This document shows positions 7,782 to 17,297 of a stretch of DNA of 64,000 nt, piece by piece. The DNA is from Acidobacteriota bacterium (GTDB taxonomy: Bacteria > Acidobacteriota > Holophagae > Acanthopleuribacterales > Acanthopleuribacteraceae). Numbering within the stretch: the stretch's first letter is position 1; every line of letters starts with the position of its first letter. The notes below the pieces were generated by a model, which ran no database searches, was not told where the DNA came from, and saw nothing but the letters and a program-made list of their open reading frames with translations. The stretch covers positions 33,501-97,500 of the forward strand of contig PDUC01000038.1 in assembly GCA_002747255.1 (NCBI GenBank), read 5' to 3'. The position numbers were made by a program, and so were the translations under genes.

Positions 7782-8794
7782 TCAGCTGCCTCCGTCACTT
7801 CGCCCACAAGGGTTCTGGCTATGGCGTGTTTCAATTCACTGCCCTTGAAGTTCAGTGCTTTCATGGCCATCATTTTTGTAACCAGAGCTTCCCGAGTCAT
7901 ATCGCCTGCGTTAATCACTCCAAGTTCCATTAATTCTTTACCGGGAGCGTAAAGACCCATTTCGATTTCACCTTTGGGAACTTGACTGCGAAGGGCAATC
8001 AGACCTCCCGAGTTCAAATAGTCCTTTAAAACCTTTTTATCTTTTGCTATTAAAGGGATATTCCCAGCTCCAAAAGCCTCAATGATCACTGCCCACTGTT
8101 TTCTTAAACCACTCTCAAGTCCACTCAGGTTGAACCCCGGTGTCCAGGGCAGTACCCACGGCGTTTCAGGAAAGGATTTGGGCAGATCAGGCCAAATACT
8201 CGGTCTTCTCGTTTTAGGCCAGAAATCCTGCTTTCTCCACTTCCAGCGAATTCCCGCTTTACCTAAGGGCGGGAAGTTGGGGCTCTCAAAAGCCCTAAAA
8301 TGTGAAATGGCGGACTTGGTACACCGATTGCCCCTGAAAGCATTATCCCGAAAGAAGACCAATACTTCCACAGGCCCTTCGATACACGTCTCAACTGCGC
8401 CGATAATGTTGTTCCTGGCATCGGTTCGCACAATTTGAAGCGGTTTTTGACTACCTGTTAAAACCACGGGAATTTGCAAATCGGGAATCAGGAAACTGAG
8501 CATGGACGCGGTAAAGGCAAGGGTATCCGTACCGTGAAGAATGACTATCCCATCGGTTTTCTCATCATTTTGAGCATCTTTGACATGCTCGGCTAAATCC
8601 AACCACAATTCTGGCTGAATAAGAGAGGAATCCATATTGGCAATGATATCCACGTCGATATCAACCAGTTTAGCCAACTCAGGCACCCATCGCGACAAAT
8701 CGGCGAGAGCTTCTCCGGGCACTAGCTCACCGCTTTTACTGGAGCTCATGCCCAGAGTTCCACCGGTATACAGTATTTTGACTCTTGGTTTCAA
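7778..8794 (-). CDS. ansA: L-asparaginase, type I (cytoplasmic)
   Basis: Hydrolyses asparagine to aspartate and ammonia. Length 338 residues, the same as the E. coli type I enzyme. Key motifs: ILYTGGTLGM with the nucleophilic Thr near the N-terminus, the second catalytic block HGTDTLAFTAS, VVLTGSQKPL, and the type I phrase FRGNRCTK. No signal peptide. An upstream in-frame ATG (8947) would add 51 residues unrelated to asparaginase; TTG 8794, preceded by GGAG at 6 nt, gives the normal length. First gene of an operon with the aspartic protease. Confidence 0.88.
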   Translation of the reverse strand: MKPRVKILYTGGTLGMSSSKSGELVPGEALADLSRWVPELAKLVDIDVDIIANMDSSLIQPELWLDLAEHVKDAQNDEKTDGIVILHGTDTLAFTASMLSFLIPDLQIPVVLTGSQKPLQIVRTDARNNIIGAVETCIEGPVEVLVFFRDNAFRGNRCTKSAISHFRAFESPNFPPLGKAGIRWKWRKQDFWPKTRRPSIWPDLPKSFPETPWVLPWTPGFNLSGLESGLRKQWAVIIEAFGAGNIPLIAKDKKVLKDYLNSGGLIALRSQVPKGEIEMGLYAPGKELMELGVINAGDMTREALVTKMMAMKALNFKGSELKHAIARTLVGEVTEAAD

Positions 8795-9039
8795 AACAAT
8801 CTCCAATAAGATCGAAAAATGCGTTCTGCACGCTAAAAAGGACTTGAAGGCAATCCTTCTACCATTATACCTGCATTTGCGAATTGACATCAAACCGTTA
8901 TCACCATGTGATCGTTTGACGGGCCTGTCACATTCTCCAAAATACACCCCGCATAAAAAAGAGGCCCCAAAACAGCATTATCAAAAAGCTATTCCTATCA
9001 ACTAACCATTCTGCAGTGGATCTTGAATAAGACGACTGT

Positions 9040-9068
9040 TTGATTCCCCTGGCGTGAATCGTTATGAT
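9040..9068 (+). promoter_or_regulatory. candidate sigma-70 promoter for the TruC-like gene
   Basis: TTGATT (9040-9045) and TATGAT (9063-9068) are separated by exactly 17 nt, about 100 nt before the TTG start at 9174. The divergent gap 8795-9173 otherwise shows no gene or clear RNA. Confidence 0.5.
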
Positions 9069-9173
9069 AGCCGTGTTGTATTTCGCAAGGAGGCTTGCTG
9101 CCATTCATAACAAAATGCATTATTGTGCCAATCTATTAAAGATGGAAATACCTCGTAAAAAAATGGAGGGTCA

Positions 9174-9869
9174 TTGAAGCTGGAAATCATACACAGAACG
9201 GATCGAATGATCGCCATTAACAAGCCTCATGGACTGTTGGTACACAGATCGTCTATTGCAAGAGATGCAAAACACGCTGCGCTTCAGCTTTTGCGCGATC
9301 AAATTGCCCAAAGAGTCTATCCCGTTCACAGGCTGGACAGGAAAACAGGTGGTGTGTTGCTGTTCGCCTTAGACAGGGAAATGCAAGCTCTCCTTTCCTC
9401 TATGTTTATGGAGTCAAAAATCAAAAAAGAGTACTTAGCCATTGTGAGAGGGTACACAGCTGAAAAAGAGACCATTGACTATGCTTTAAAAAACGAGCAG
9501 GGAAAAACACAGAAAGCGGTCACGCGTTACCATAGACTCGCACAAACTGAAATTCCCTATGCCCTGGGAAAATACGCGAGCCAACGCTACAGCTTGGTGT
9601 GTATACAACCGGAGACGGGAAGAATGCATCAAATTCGCAAGCACTTCAGTCATATTTTTCACCCCGTTATTGGCGACTCATCACATGGCTGCAATAAACA
9701 AAACCGCTTTTTTAAACATCAGTTCTCCTTGGCAACAATGATGCTGCATGCCCGGCGACTGAGTTTTCAGCACCCTGAACGGATGGAGGAAGTAGTCATT
9801 GAAGCTCAAATACACGCCGAATTTGAACGAATGATACGACTTTTGGGTTTCCAAAAGACTCTGTTTTAA
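9174..9869 (+). CDS. truC: RluA-family pseudouridine synthase, TruC-like
   Basis: A 231-residue RNA pseudouridine synthase. It opens with INKPHGLLVH and carries HRLDRKTGG, whose Asp is the catalytic nucleophile, then KKEYLAIVRG and the RMHQIRKHFSH motif. There is no S4 domain; length and the N-terminal layout match TruC, which modifies U65 of tRNA(Ile/Asp), rather than RluC/RluD. Start is TTG with GGAGGG 4 nt upstream; no better in-frame ATG exists. Substrate assignment by similarity only. Confidence 0.85.
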   Translation: MKLEIIHRTDRMIAINKPHGLLVHRSSIARDAKHAALQLLRDQIAQRVYPVHRLDRKTGGVLLFALDREMQALLSSMFMESKIKKEYLAIVRGYTAEKETIDYALKNEQGKTQKAVTRYHRLAQTEIPYALGKYASQRYSLVCIQPETGRMHQIRKHFSHIFHPVIGDSSHGCNKQNRFFKHQFSLATMMLHARRLSFQHPERMEEVVIEAQIHAEFERMIRLLGFQKTLF

Positions 9870-10059
9870 AAGATGAAGAGGGCCCTTTCAGGGTGATCGC
9901 CTGGCCTACAAGGCAGCGGGACTTCACCTTGCCATTTGAGATGATCGTGCCCCGCAAGTTCAAAAAAAGCCCCTGTCCGTTTTCGACACCTAAACCGTTG
10001 GCCTGATAGGGCTTTCTGGCTTTCCGCCCTTTATTTCCAGCCGATCCGGCCTGAAACCT

Positions 10060-13000
10060 CTATCGCATGGAACCGTTCCAGCTCCAATGCGATTGAAGAG
10101 CCGCCACATTGGGAAAATCGCTCTTATCGATCAGGTAGATGAAGCCCTGTTCGTTGCCTGCAGCTATCAGGCCTCGCTTTTCCAATGATGAACCGCAGCC
10201 CAGGTTCCTCAGACGGGTGTTCAACCCGTGTTTTCCCTCAAAACTCAACCGATTGCCTTCCAGGAAAAACTCGAAAAGCAAGACTGATGACTGTCCAAAA
10301 AGGAGTATTTCCGTATCACTCATTCGTGTTATTCCCGTAAATGTGTATTCAGGAAGGAGGTATGTGTGAAGCGTTTGAGAGGGTTTATGATAGTACAGCA
10401 ATTGAGAAGGATGCAGCCCAAGTGCGAAAACACCTTCCAGACGGGGCATATCCAGTGTGGCATAGGTGCAGGTTGAATCCAGTTTCTCGGTCCTCGCGAC
10501 AAGCCATTGTCCGTCTTTCTTTTCAAGGAAATTGAAATCCCTTGACCAGGCACCGGAAAAGCCATGACCGGCATTCTCGTCCATCCAGAAGCCCGCATTG
10601 GCTTGTTCGGGTATGGTGATCTGATGCTTCAATTCAAGGTCCGGCCAGTTCCAGGCCTTGATAAGGTGATCAGAAGAGGAAGACCACAAAAGCTTGGCCG
10701 GTTGATCGTAACTGATAAAATTAACCAAAAACGCGTGAGCCTTTTGCCTTTTAATGATTTCCATCTTTTCGGGATCCCACACGGCCAGGGTCTTGTCATC
10801 CGATCCGGTTGCGATTAAATGGCCTATTAAGGCCGATGCAGTGACACCTTGGGAATGCCCCTCAGCAGACCGAATCTTTCCATTGTCGGGGTTGTACTTG
10901 TGCAGAACGCCATCCGCTCCCCCGAAAAAGAGTTCGCCCGTTGCCTCGTTCGATACAGAGGTCCAGAGCGGCATAGCTGAAATCTGAACCCTCTTATTGG
11001 TTTTCAAACCATGATAATGGTATACATAGAGTTCCTGACCCGTCATCTCGTGGACGAAAAACCCGTCAAAACCGAATCGCTTGATCCTGAATTGAGCATC
11101 GGCCTGCTCATACTTCCATAAAAAGCCCTCTTGAGATCTCCAAAAGCTTAAACTGCCCGTCTTGCCAATGGCCAAGGTAGGATAATCGCCGATGAAGAAT
11201 AAACTTGCCGTGCGCCCTTTCAATTGAACATGATCCATCAGATCACCTGTATTCAAGTCCAGCAGATACACTTCATCGAACCATCCGCCCACAGCCAGCC
11301 GCTTGAAGTTTTCCTCCATGGCCAATGCCTCGATGCGACCCTCTATTTTCAGGGAAGCACGAGTCACGTTGCCCTCTGCGACAGGAAAGAAAGACAGCTG
11401 CTGTTTTTGAACAAAGGCCACATAGGAATCTCCGACTTCTATCAATTGCAGTGGTTCTTTTTCAACGACAACATGTCTTACTTTTCGGAGTTCTCCCTTT
11501 TCCCGTTGATAGACGCTTAAGCTTTTCCCCTTTTTTCGACAAAAGGTACGTCCCGACGTGCTAAAAAACACCGATTCATGATCTTCAAGATCGCTAAAAA
11601 GGGTTGAGCCCGTTGTTTCAGCACCTGACATAAAGTCTCTGAAATAGAGTTTAGCGCCCTTTTGAATGCCCATTCTTCCATCTTGAAGGGAACCAACTAT
11701 TCGCTCACTTTCGTCTAGCGGAATGAAATCAGGAGGTCTCTTTTTATTCAAATCAAGCAGGTACAAACCGGCCGCGCTTCGGGCAATGGCCATACCGGGA
11801 TATCGCATACTGGGTATCACATCCATTGTACGCGTAGGCAATTCTCTGAACTGTTTCAACTCCAGAACGTCGCGATAACCCTTTGAAGCGTGACGATCCA
11901 GCGCGTCGCGTCCCTCTTTTGCACGCGGTAATTGTGCGGCTTCATCTTCTAAAACTTGGGCTTGGTCAAAATGACCGGCACGCCTGAGTATTTCCATCTG
12001 CTCTTCAAGAACCTGTCTCAAAAGCACGCCGTTTTCCGCTGTATTTCGTTTCAGAACGGATACCGCCTCTTCAAACAGTTTCTGGCTTTGTCGATAATTG
12101 CCTTTCCTGCCGACTAAATACCCCAGGCGCGCCTGGTTTCTGACCGTGTCCACATGCTGGGGGCCCAGTAATTCGTTAAAAAGAGTGTAGGATTCATTGA
12201 GTTTTTTCTCTGCATCGGGGAACAGCCCCAGATTGAAGTAGGCATTGCCCATGGTTTCGAGCATCCTCGCCCTGAGCAGCGGTTTGTCGAGCAGGGAGCC
12301 TTCCAGCTGCCTTGAGCCCCGTTCAAGCAGATCCTGACCTGTAACGGTCTCGCCGCGTTCACCCTCCGGAAGTTCAAATAAATCAACAAGAAAACCAGAA
12401 ACCCTGTTGGCGACATCGGCTTCCAGATTGGCTCTTTCAGCTGAGTCGGCGATTTTTTTGGCCTGAAAAGTCACAATAAGAGAGAAAGCAAGCAGAAAGA
12501 AAGCGGCAATGGAAAATAAGCGTTTCTTTCTTTGGGATTTTTGCAATTCCATCTTCGCTTGTTCCGCCTGCGCTTTTTCCTCTTCCTCTTTTCTCCGTTT
12601 AGCGCGTCGCTCTTCAAGGTGAGCTATTTTGCGAGCCAACTCACCCGCATCGCCAAGGCGCAAGTCCGTATCACCATCTGTCGCTTGTGATATATCCCCA
12701 ATCAAGACGGGATCGTCCAGGTTTCTTTGCCAGCCCGGGGCCAAAGCGGCTTTAAAACTGCCAATTACAAGCTGATAGAGCAACACACCTAAAGCGTAGA
12801 TATCGGCTTTGACCGTTCCAACACCACCGCTGAAAAGTTCAGGCGCCATATACTGCAACGTACCAACCCCGGAAGTTGCATCCGTCATGTGTAACTCTGT
12901 AAAGCCAAAAACCGTAATGCCGGCATCTTCAAGCTTTTGCGAATCGGTCACCAAGCCGATACCAAAGTCCGTCAATTTCGCCTGTACTTTCCTCTGCTTC

Positions 13001-14091
13001 CGCAAGGGTGTGATCAAAATATTGGCGGGTTTAATGTCTTTATGAAGAATACCAACGGAATGAGCGGCACTCAACGCATTGGCAACCTGAACAAAAATCT
13101 CCAGCCGCTCTTCAAGTGGCATGCGATCAATACCACCTTGCTGTTTGGCCCAATCGTGCAGACTGCCGCCCTCTGTGTATTCAACTTCAAGAAAAAAAGG
13201 CGGTTCATCAAAGTTCCAGTCCAGTATTTTTGCGATATCATCACGATTGCCCAGAGTTGTTTTGATGAGTCTGAAAAGAGTCACCTCTCTTTGCAGGCTT
13301 TTAATTCGCTCTTTTTCAAAGCAGAACTTATACACACGAATATCGCCTGTTTTTCTGTTTTCAGCTTTCCAGACCTCTCCAAACCCCCCTTCTCCCAGTT
13401 TATCGGTTAAAGTCCAATTGGGTCGATGCGGCACGAACAGCTCCCGGGCAGGGCGCCAACCCTCGAGCATGTTGCCATCGTGCACTCTTTTCACTTTTTC
13501 ACTGTCTTCGGGGGCCTCGAGCGGTGAGATAGAAGCAATTCCCACTTCAAAGACATCAATGGGTTCGTCAATACCTTTAAACAAATAAGGTCCGTGCGCG
13601 ACCCAGGTCAATTCACCGACATCCCTGCCCACAGAGGCTCTGCGAGCCAGATCAAAAGCCCCTCGCATCAACAGGGTTTGCCCGGGTAATGCAACCGACA
13701 TCAAACGGGCTGCTGCCGGCTTGGCCAAACCTTCGACTTCAATAGGTTTAGCTCCCTTTTTAACATCCTCTTCCGGGTTTTCTCTTAAGTACACTTCACC
13801 GAAATGAATTCCCACACGAGCTTTGATATCCACATCAAATTCATCGGACAACTGTCTGAGTGCCTCGTGGTAGGCCAGGGCGTAGCAAACCGCATCGAAG
13901 GGCTTTTCAAATAGAAGCAAAAAGCCATCTGTTTTATCAATCTCCAGTCCGCCGTTCGGTGTCATCAGATCGCGCGCGATTCGATCGTGTCGGGAAAAGA
14001 GACGGAAGGCCTTTTCATCTCCCAGTTTTTCCAAAAGACCGGTACTGCCAACCAGATCACTGATTAGGAGTGTCTTGAACACAGCGGACAT
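10060..14091 (-). CDS. class III cyclase-like / Ser-Thr kinase / TPR / WD40 membrane protein
   Basis: A 1343-residue fusion. Residues 5-185 resemble a class III nucleotide cyclase: both metal-binding Asp residues appear (Asp12 in ISDLVGST, Asp55 in KTDGF), but the transition-state Asn of the VNxAAR motif is Pro125 while Arg129 remains, so activity is doubtful. Residues 228-490 are a Hanks-type kinase: GEGGFGEV loop, Lys255, catalytic loop HKDIKPAN (HKD rather than HRD, Asp352), DFG at 375-377, APE at 416-418. A charged coiled coil leads to one transmembrane helix (525-543), then TPR-like helices (about 590-720) and WD40-like repeats to the end. Kinase and cyclase-like domains face the cytoplasm, the repeats the periplasm. 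Monocistronic, divergent from the next gene. Confidence 0.88.
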   Translation of the reverse strand: MSAVFKTLLISDLVGSTGLLEKLGDEKAFRLFSRHDRIARDLMTPNGGLEIDKTDGFLLLFEKPFDAVCYALAYHEALRQLSDEFDVDIKARVGIHFGEVYLRENPEEDVKKGAKPIEVEGLAKPAAARLMSVALPGQTLLMRGAFDLARRASVGRDVGELTWVAHGPYLFKGIDEPIDVFEVGIASISPLEAPEDSEKVKRVHDGNMLEGWRPARELFVPHRPNWTLTDKLGEGGFGEVWKAENRKTGDIRVYKFCFEKERIKSLQREVTLFRLIKTTLGNRDDIAKILDWNFDEPPFFLEVEYTEGGSLHDWAKQQGGIDRMPLEERLEIFVQVANALSAAHSVGILHKDIKPANILITPLRKQRKVQAKLTDFGIGLVTDSQKLEDAGITVFGFTELHMTDATSGVGTLQYMAPELFSGGVGTVKADIYALGVLLYQLVIGSFKAALAPGWQRNLDDPVLIGDISQATDGDTDLRLGDAGELARKIAHLEERRAKRRKEEEEKAQAEQAKMELQKSQRKKRLFSIAAFFLLAFSLIVTFQAKKIADSAERANLEADVANRVSGFLVDLFELPEGERGETVTGQDLLERGSRQLEGSLLDKPLLRARMLETMGNAYFNLGLFPDAEKKLNESYTLFNELLGPQHVDTVRNQARLGYLVGRKGNYRQSQKLFEEAVSVLKRNTAENGVLLRQVLEEQMEILRRAGHFDQAQVLEDEAAQLPRAKEGRDALDRHASKGYRDVLELKQFRELPTRTMDVIPSMRYPGMAIARSAAGLYLLDLNKKRPPDFIPLDESERIVGSLQDGRMGIQKGAKLYFRDFMSGAETTGSTLFSDLEDHESVFFSTSGRTFCRKKGKSLSVYQREKGELRKVRHVVVEKEPLQLIEVGDSYVAFVQKQQLSFFPVAEGNVTRASLKIEGRIEALAMEENFKRLAVGGWFDEVYLLDLNTGDLMDHVQLKGRTASLFFIGDYPTLAIGKTGSLSFWRSQEGFLWKYEQADAQFRIKRFGFDGFFVHEMTGQELYVYHYHGLKTNKRVQISAMPLWTSVSNEATGELFFGGADGVLHKYNPDNGKIRSAEGHSQGVTASALIGHLIATGSDDKTLAVWDPEKMEIIKRQKAHAFLVNFISYDQPAKLLWSSSSDHLIKAWNWPDLELKHQITIPEQANAGFWMDENAGHGFSGAWSRDFNFLEKKDGQWLVARTEKLDSTCTYATLDMPRLEGVFALGLHPSQLLYYHKPSQTLHTYLLPEYTFTGITRMSDTEILLFGQSSVLLFEFFLEGNRLSFEGKHGLNTRLRNLGCGSSLEKRGLIAAGNEQGFIYLIDKSDFPNVAALQSHWSWNGSMR

Positions 14092-14555
14092 GTATTAACT
14101 CCTGTGAACTTTGTTAAAGCACACTCTCAAAGATCGTTTTAATTGAGTCATCAACCGCCTGAAACCTTCAACCTGCACTGTAGCGGCTTGCGCCAGGACC
14201 TCAACCACCGAACTCAAGTTAGATTTATATCACATAGTTTGTATCGATCCTATCTCGATTTCCTGAAGAATCAGGAAATGCGTATCAAGATCAGCACAAA
14301 ACAAAAGCCCGTTTAACAAACCATGTGAGAGGGGTAAAGAAGGCTCTCTTCGGGCGCGACAAACGCCTTGTATTCTTCGAGGACATTCAAGTCACTCATC
14401 ACAAAAAGGAATCTCCATACCATAAAATTGAAAACAAAGCTTGGAAATATTCGATATGGAATCTATGTTATAAGCATAGCCCCGGTTTATTGGCATGACG
14501 TCTGGTAAGGCTTTATCGCTACGGGATTCACCCTGTAAGAACTTCATCGGGAGGC
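14092..14555. other. divergent intergenic region
   Basis: 464 bp between the kinase gene (leftward) and the transglutaminase gene (rightward). No ORF, tRNA or repeat is visible. TGTTATAAG near 14467-14475 could be an extended -10 for the rightward gene; the support is weak. Confidence 0.4.
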
Positions 14556-15653
14556 ATGATGATTGCAACGGCTTTAACGCTCTTTTTATTAATACAACAA
14601 CCCATGCCTGTATTGTCCCTGGATGAAGCCGAAAGGTCTGCTGACTCGATAAAAACGCTCTCAGTTGAGACCTTTTTTACCCCTTCCAATGACATGAAAG
14701 CGTTTCTGGATCAACACGTGATGAGGCGCGCAACAGACATGGATAAACTCAAGGCACTCGTCTATGCTATTTTCGATGAAGAACGACTGGGCATGAAATA
14801 CTCCAATCACGAGACACTAACTCCCAATGAAACTTTTGACCATCATACGGGAAATTGCCTTTCATTCACGGGCATGTTCATCGCCATGGCCCGGCACTGC
14901 GGTTTAAACGTACGTTTCCAGGAGGTCTCTGATGTTTCGACCTGGTCACAAAACGGTAAATTCATGATTTTCAATCAACATATGAATGCTGTTGTTTCAA
15001 TTAACGGCCGACAGCTGGAAGTCGACTTCAATTATCATATCGATAAAGATTTTAAGATAACCCGGTTTGTCAGCGATGAACGAGCTTTGGCTCATTATTA
15101 CAACAATTTGGGAGCCGAACATTTAGCTAGGGAAGATTTTTTACGAGCACAGATTTATTTTGAAAAAGCGAATCAAACGGATCCCACTTTCACTCAAGCC
15201 TGGACCAACTACGGTGTGCTGCAGCGAATTAAAGGAAATTACAAAGAAGCTGAAGCATGCTACATACGAGCTCAATCCCTTGACAAACACAATGACACCG
15301 CAAAAATGAATTTGGCGCTTTTGTACGAGCTTCAGGGTAAAATCCGCAAAGCGGAACACATGAAACAGCAAATTAGAAAGTTCAGAGCGAGAAATCCCTA
15401 CTTTCAATACAGCCTGGGGAATACGGCCTACAAGGAAGGCCGCTACGAAGAGGCTGTCAGCCGTTTCAAAAAAGCGGTTCGTTTATTCAGGAACCACCCG
15501 AAGTTTCTGGTCATGCTGGCCGCTTCCTACCAAAAGGTTGGCAAATATAAAAAAGCGGAAAAATTCCTGCGAAAAGCACGGAAACTGGCCGGCAAACCGG
15601 AAGAAAAGCATTTATACGATATGAAAATTAAATCCCTCTATGCCAATCGATAA
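14556..15653 (+). CDS. exported transglutaminase-like protein with TPR repeats
   Basis: A 365-residue protein with an N-terminal hydrophobic signal (residues 4-20). Residues 60-160 form a transglutaminase-like fold with a plausible Cys-His-Asp triad: TGNCLSFTG (Cys101), QHMNAV (His142), LEVDFN (Asp157). From about residue 185 four to five TPR units follow (for example YYNNLGAEHLAREDFLRA). The family includes proteases and amide-bond enzymes; target unknown. The TPR part likely mediates protein contact in the periplasm. ATG 14556 has GGGAGG 3-5 nt upstream; a second ATG at 14559 is equally possible. Confidence 0.8.
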   Translation: MMIATALTLFLLIQQPMPVLSLDEAERSADSIKTLSVETFFTPSNDMKAFLDQHVMRRATDMDKLKALVYAIFDEERLGMKYSNHETLTPNETFDHHTGNCLSFTGMFIAMARHCGLNVRFQEVSDVSTWSQNGKFMIFNQHMNAVVSINGRQLEVDFNYHIDKDFKITRFVSDERALAHYYNNLGAEHLAREDFLRAQIYFEKANQTDPTFTQAWTNYGVLQRIKGNYKEAEACYIRAQSLDKHNDTAKMNLALLYELQGKIRKAEHMKQQIRKFRARNPYFQYSLGNTAYKEGRYEEAVSRFKKAVRLFRNHPKFLVMLAASYQKVGKYKKAEKFLRKARKLAGKPEEKHLYDMKIKSLYANR

Positions 15654-15689
15654 CGCATAGAGGGTCGCTATCTCAAAAGATTGAGATAC
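15635..15689 (+). terminator. tandem hairpins at the end of the transglutaminase gene
   Basis: First hairpin: CCCTCTATGC/GCATAGAGGG (15635-15644 and 15656-15665), with the TAA stop in its loop. Second: TATCTCAA/TTGAGATA (15670-15677 and 15682-15689, loop AAGA). Neither is followed by a U-tract, so factor-independent termination is uncertain; they may stabilise the mRNA 3' end. Confidence 0.45.
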
Positions 15690-15940
15690 TTGTGCTATGG
15701 ATATCATTGTATTTTCCCAAACCCAAATACAACGGCTCCAGGCAGATCAATGTCCATGAGGTCCGGCCTGAAGACCCTTTTCTTGCCCATTCTCATTTCA
15801 CCACTCCCATTTCTCTTGCATGTGAGAACACTTTGAACTAGGTTGTAGCAAGGTGGCTATTCGAGAAAAGGGCAAAGATCCCGAATACCCCAAAACAATA
15901 CGGTATTGCGCTATGGGCATTACCAAGGGAGGACACGACC

Positions 15941-17014
15941 ATGAAATTGCCAGGATTCATTCTTTCTCTTCTAATGGTATCCAGCATGACCTTAGCTGAG
16001 GAAACCAGCAGCCAGACCATTGAAAAGCTTGAGAGCATCAATACCAATTTGAGGCACCGCCTGGATCGCCTTGAAAAAGGAGTAGATGATCTGATTTGGT
16101 TCCAACGCATGAAAAACGTGGCTTTCATTGATAAAATTTACATCACGGCACCTCCTTCTCCAAAAAATTTCAAGAATAAAACGGCGATGGGTGTCAACAA
16201 TCCCATTAAAATTTGGTGTTACGTGTTTATTCCCAAGGGAATTGACCTGAAAAAGTCCTATCCCCTGATTGTATTTCCCCATGGTGGTGTCCACTCTGAT
16301 TTCAGCACTTACTACACCCACATTGTCAAGGAACTCATGTACCAGCAGTACATCGTTGTCGCTCCTGAATATCGAGGCAGTACCGGTTATGGCCAGTGGA
16401 TGTATGAACGCATTGATTATGGGGGATTGGAAGTTGAAGATGTCTTCTATGCGAGAAACCACATGACGGAAAACTACCATTTTGTGGACAAAAAGCGAGT
16501 GGGCATCATTGGCTGGAGCCACGGCGGACTGATTACACTCATGAACATCTTTGAACATCCAGAAGCCTATCAAGTGGCCTTTTCGGGTGTTCCCGTCAGT
16601 GATCTCATTTCCCGCATGGGCTATTACACCGATGACTATCGCGCCCTGTACTCCGTTGATTATCACATAGGCAAAACAGCTTATGAAAATGTGGGAGAAT
16701 ACCGCAGAAGATCACCTGCCTGGAATACGCACAAGTTTCAAAATACACCGCTGCTCATTCACACCAATACCAATGACGACGATGTCAATGTCCTTGAGGT
16801 GGAGCATCTCATCAAGTCCCTGAAAGCAGACGGCAAGCAGTTTGAGTATGAAATATACAAGGACATCGAGGGAGGCCACAGTTTTGACCGAATTGACACC
16901 AAAATAGGCCGCTCCATTCGCCTGAAAATATGGAAATTCCTGGCTCGGGAACTCCACCCGGAAAAGCCCATTTCCACTATGGAGCAGATGTTTGAGGCCT
17001 CGTATTTGCAATAG
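15941..17014 (+). CDS. exported S9-type prolyl oligopeptidase/dipeptidyl peptidase-like hydrolase
   Basis: A 357-residue alpha/beta hydrolase with a signal peptide (residues 1-19, cleavage near LAEE) and a short coiled coil (30-48). The catalytic domain shows the oxyanion segment VFPHGGVH, the Gly-Tyr-Gly phrase RGSTGYGQW, nucleophile motif GWSHGG (Ser193), an acidic stretch NDDDVN (Asp279-281) and GGHSFDR (His313), giving a complete triad. It lacks the beta-propeller of full S9 enzymes, so small peptides or esters are likely substrates. RBS GGGAGG precedes ATG 15941. The following gap 17015-17297 holds nothing I can name. Confidence 0.85.
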   Translation: MKLPGFILSLLMVSSMTLAEETSSQTIEKLESINTNLRHRLDRLEKGVDDLIWFQRMKNVAFIDKIYITAPPSPKNFKNKTAMGVNNPIKIWCYVFIPKGIDLKKSYPLIVFPHGGVHSDFSTYYTHIVKELMYQQYIVVAPEYRGSTGYGQWMYERIDYGGLEVEDVFYARNHMTENYHFVDKKRVGIIGWSHGGLITLMNIFEHPEAYQVAFSGVPVSDLISRMGYYTDDYRALYSVDYHIGKTAYENVGEYRRRSPAWNTHKFQNTPLLIHTNTNDDDVNVLEVEHLIKSLKADGKQFEYEIYKDIEGGHSFDRIDTKIGRSIRLKIWKFLARELHPEKPISTMEQMFEASYLQ

Positions 17015-17297
17015 CATTTTTTTGATTCATTAACCCGAAAGGGTTGTTCAAAGTAAGTGAGAAACTAAAATATCCAAGTAGAACGTCACCATGCAACTGC
17101 ATTGTTCAGAACACAGTAAAACCGACGTTCAGAGTAAAGTCGGAATCTTTTCCTGTCTGGCAAGATGACCATGACAAGCGTTTGAAAGACAAGGCGAAGC
17201 ACATAAAAACTCGCTCCGCAATGGGAACATGAATCTGTCTCCTGTCCATTTTATCTCTTCCAAAAGCGGAGCCGGTTGGTTGTCAAGCTTAGATGGG

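Noticed and set aside
15992-16666. Long leftward frame opposite the S9 peptidase gene
   Set aside because: The plus strand encodes a complete catalytic triad with signal peptide; the opposite frame is a shadow.
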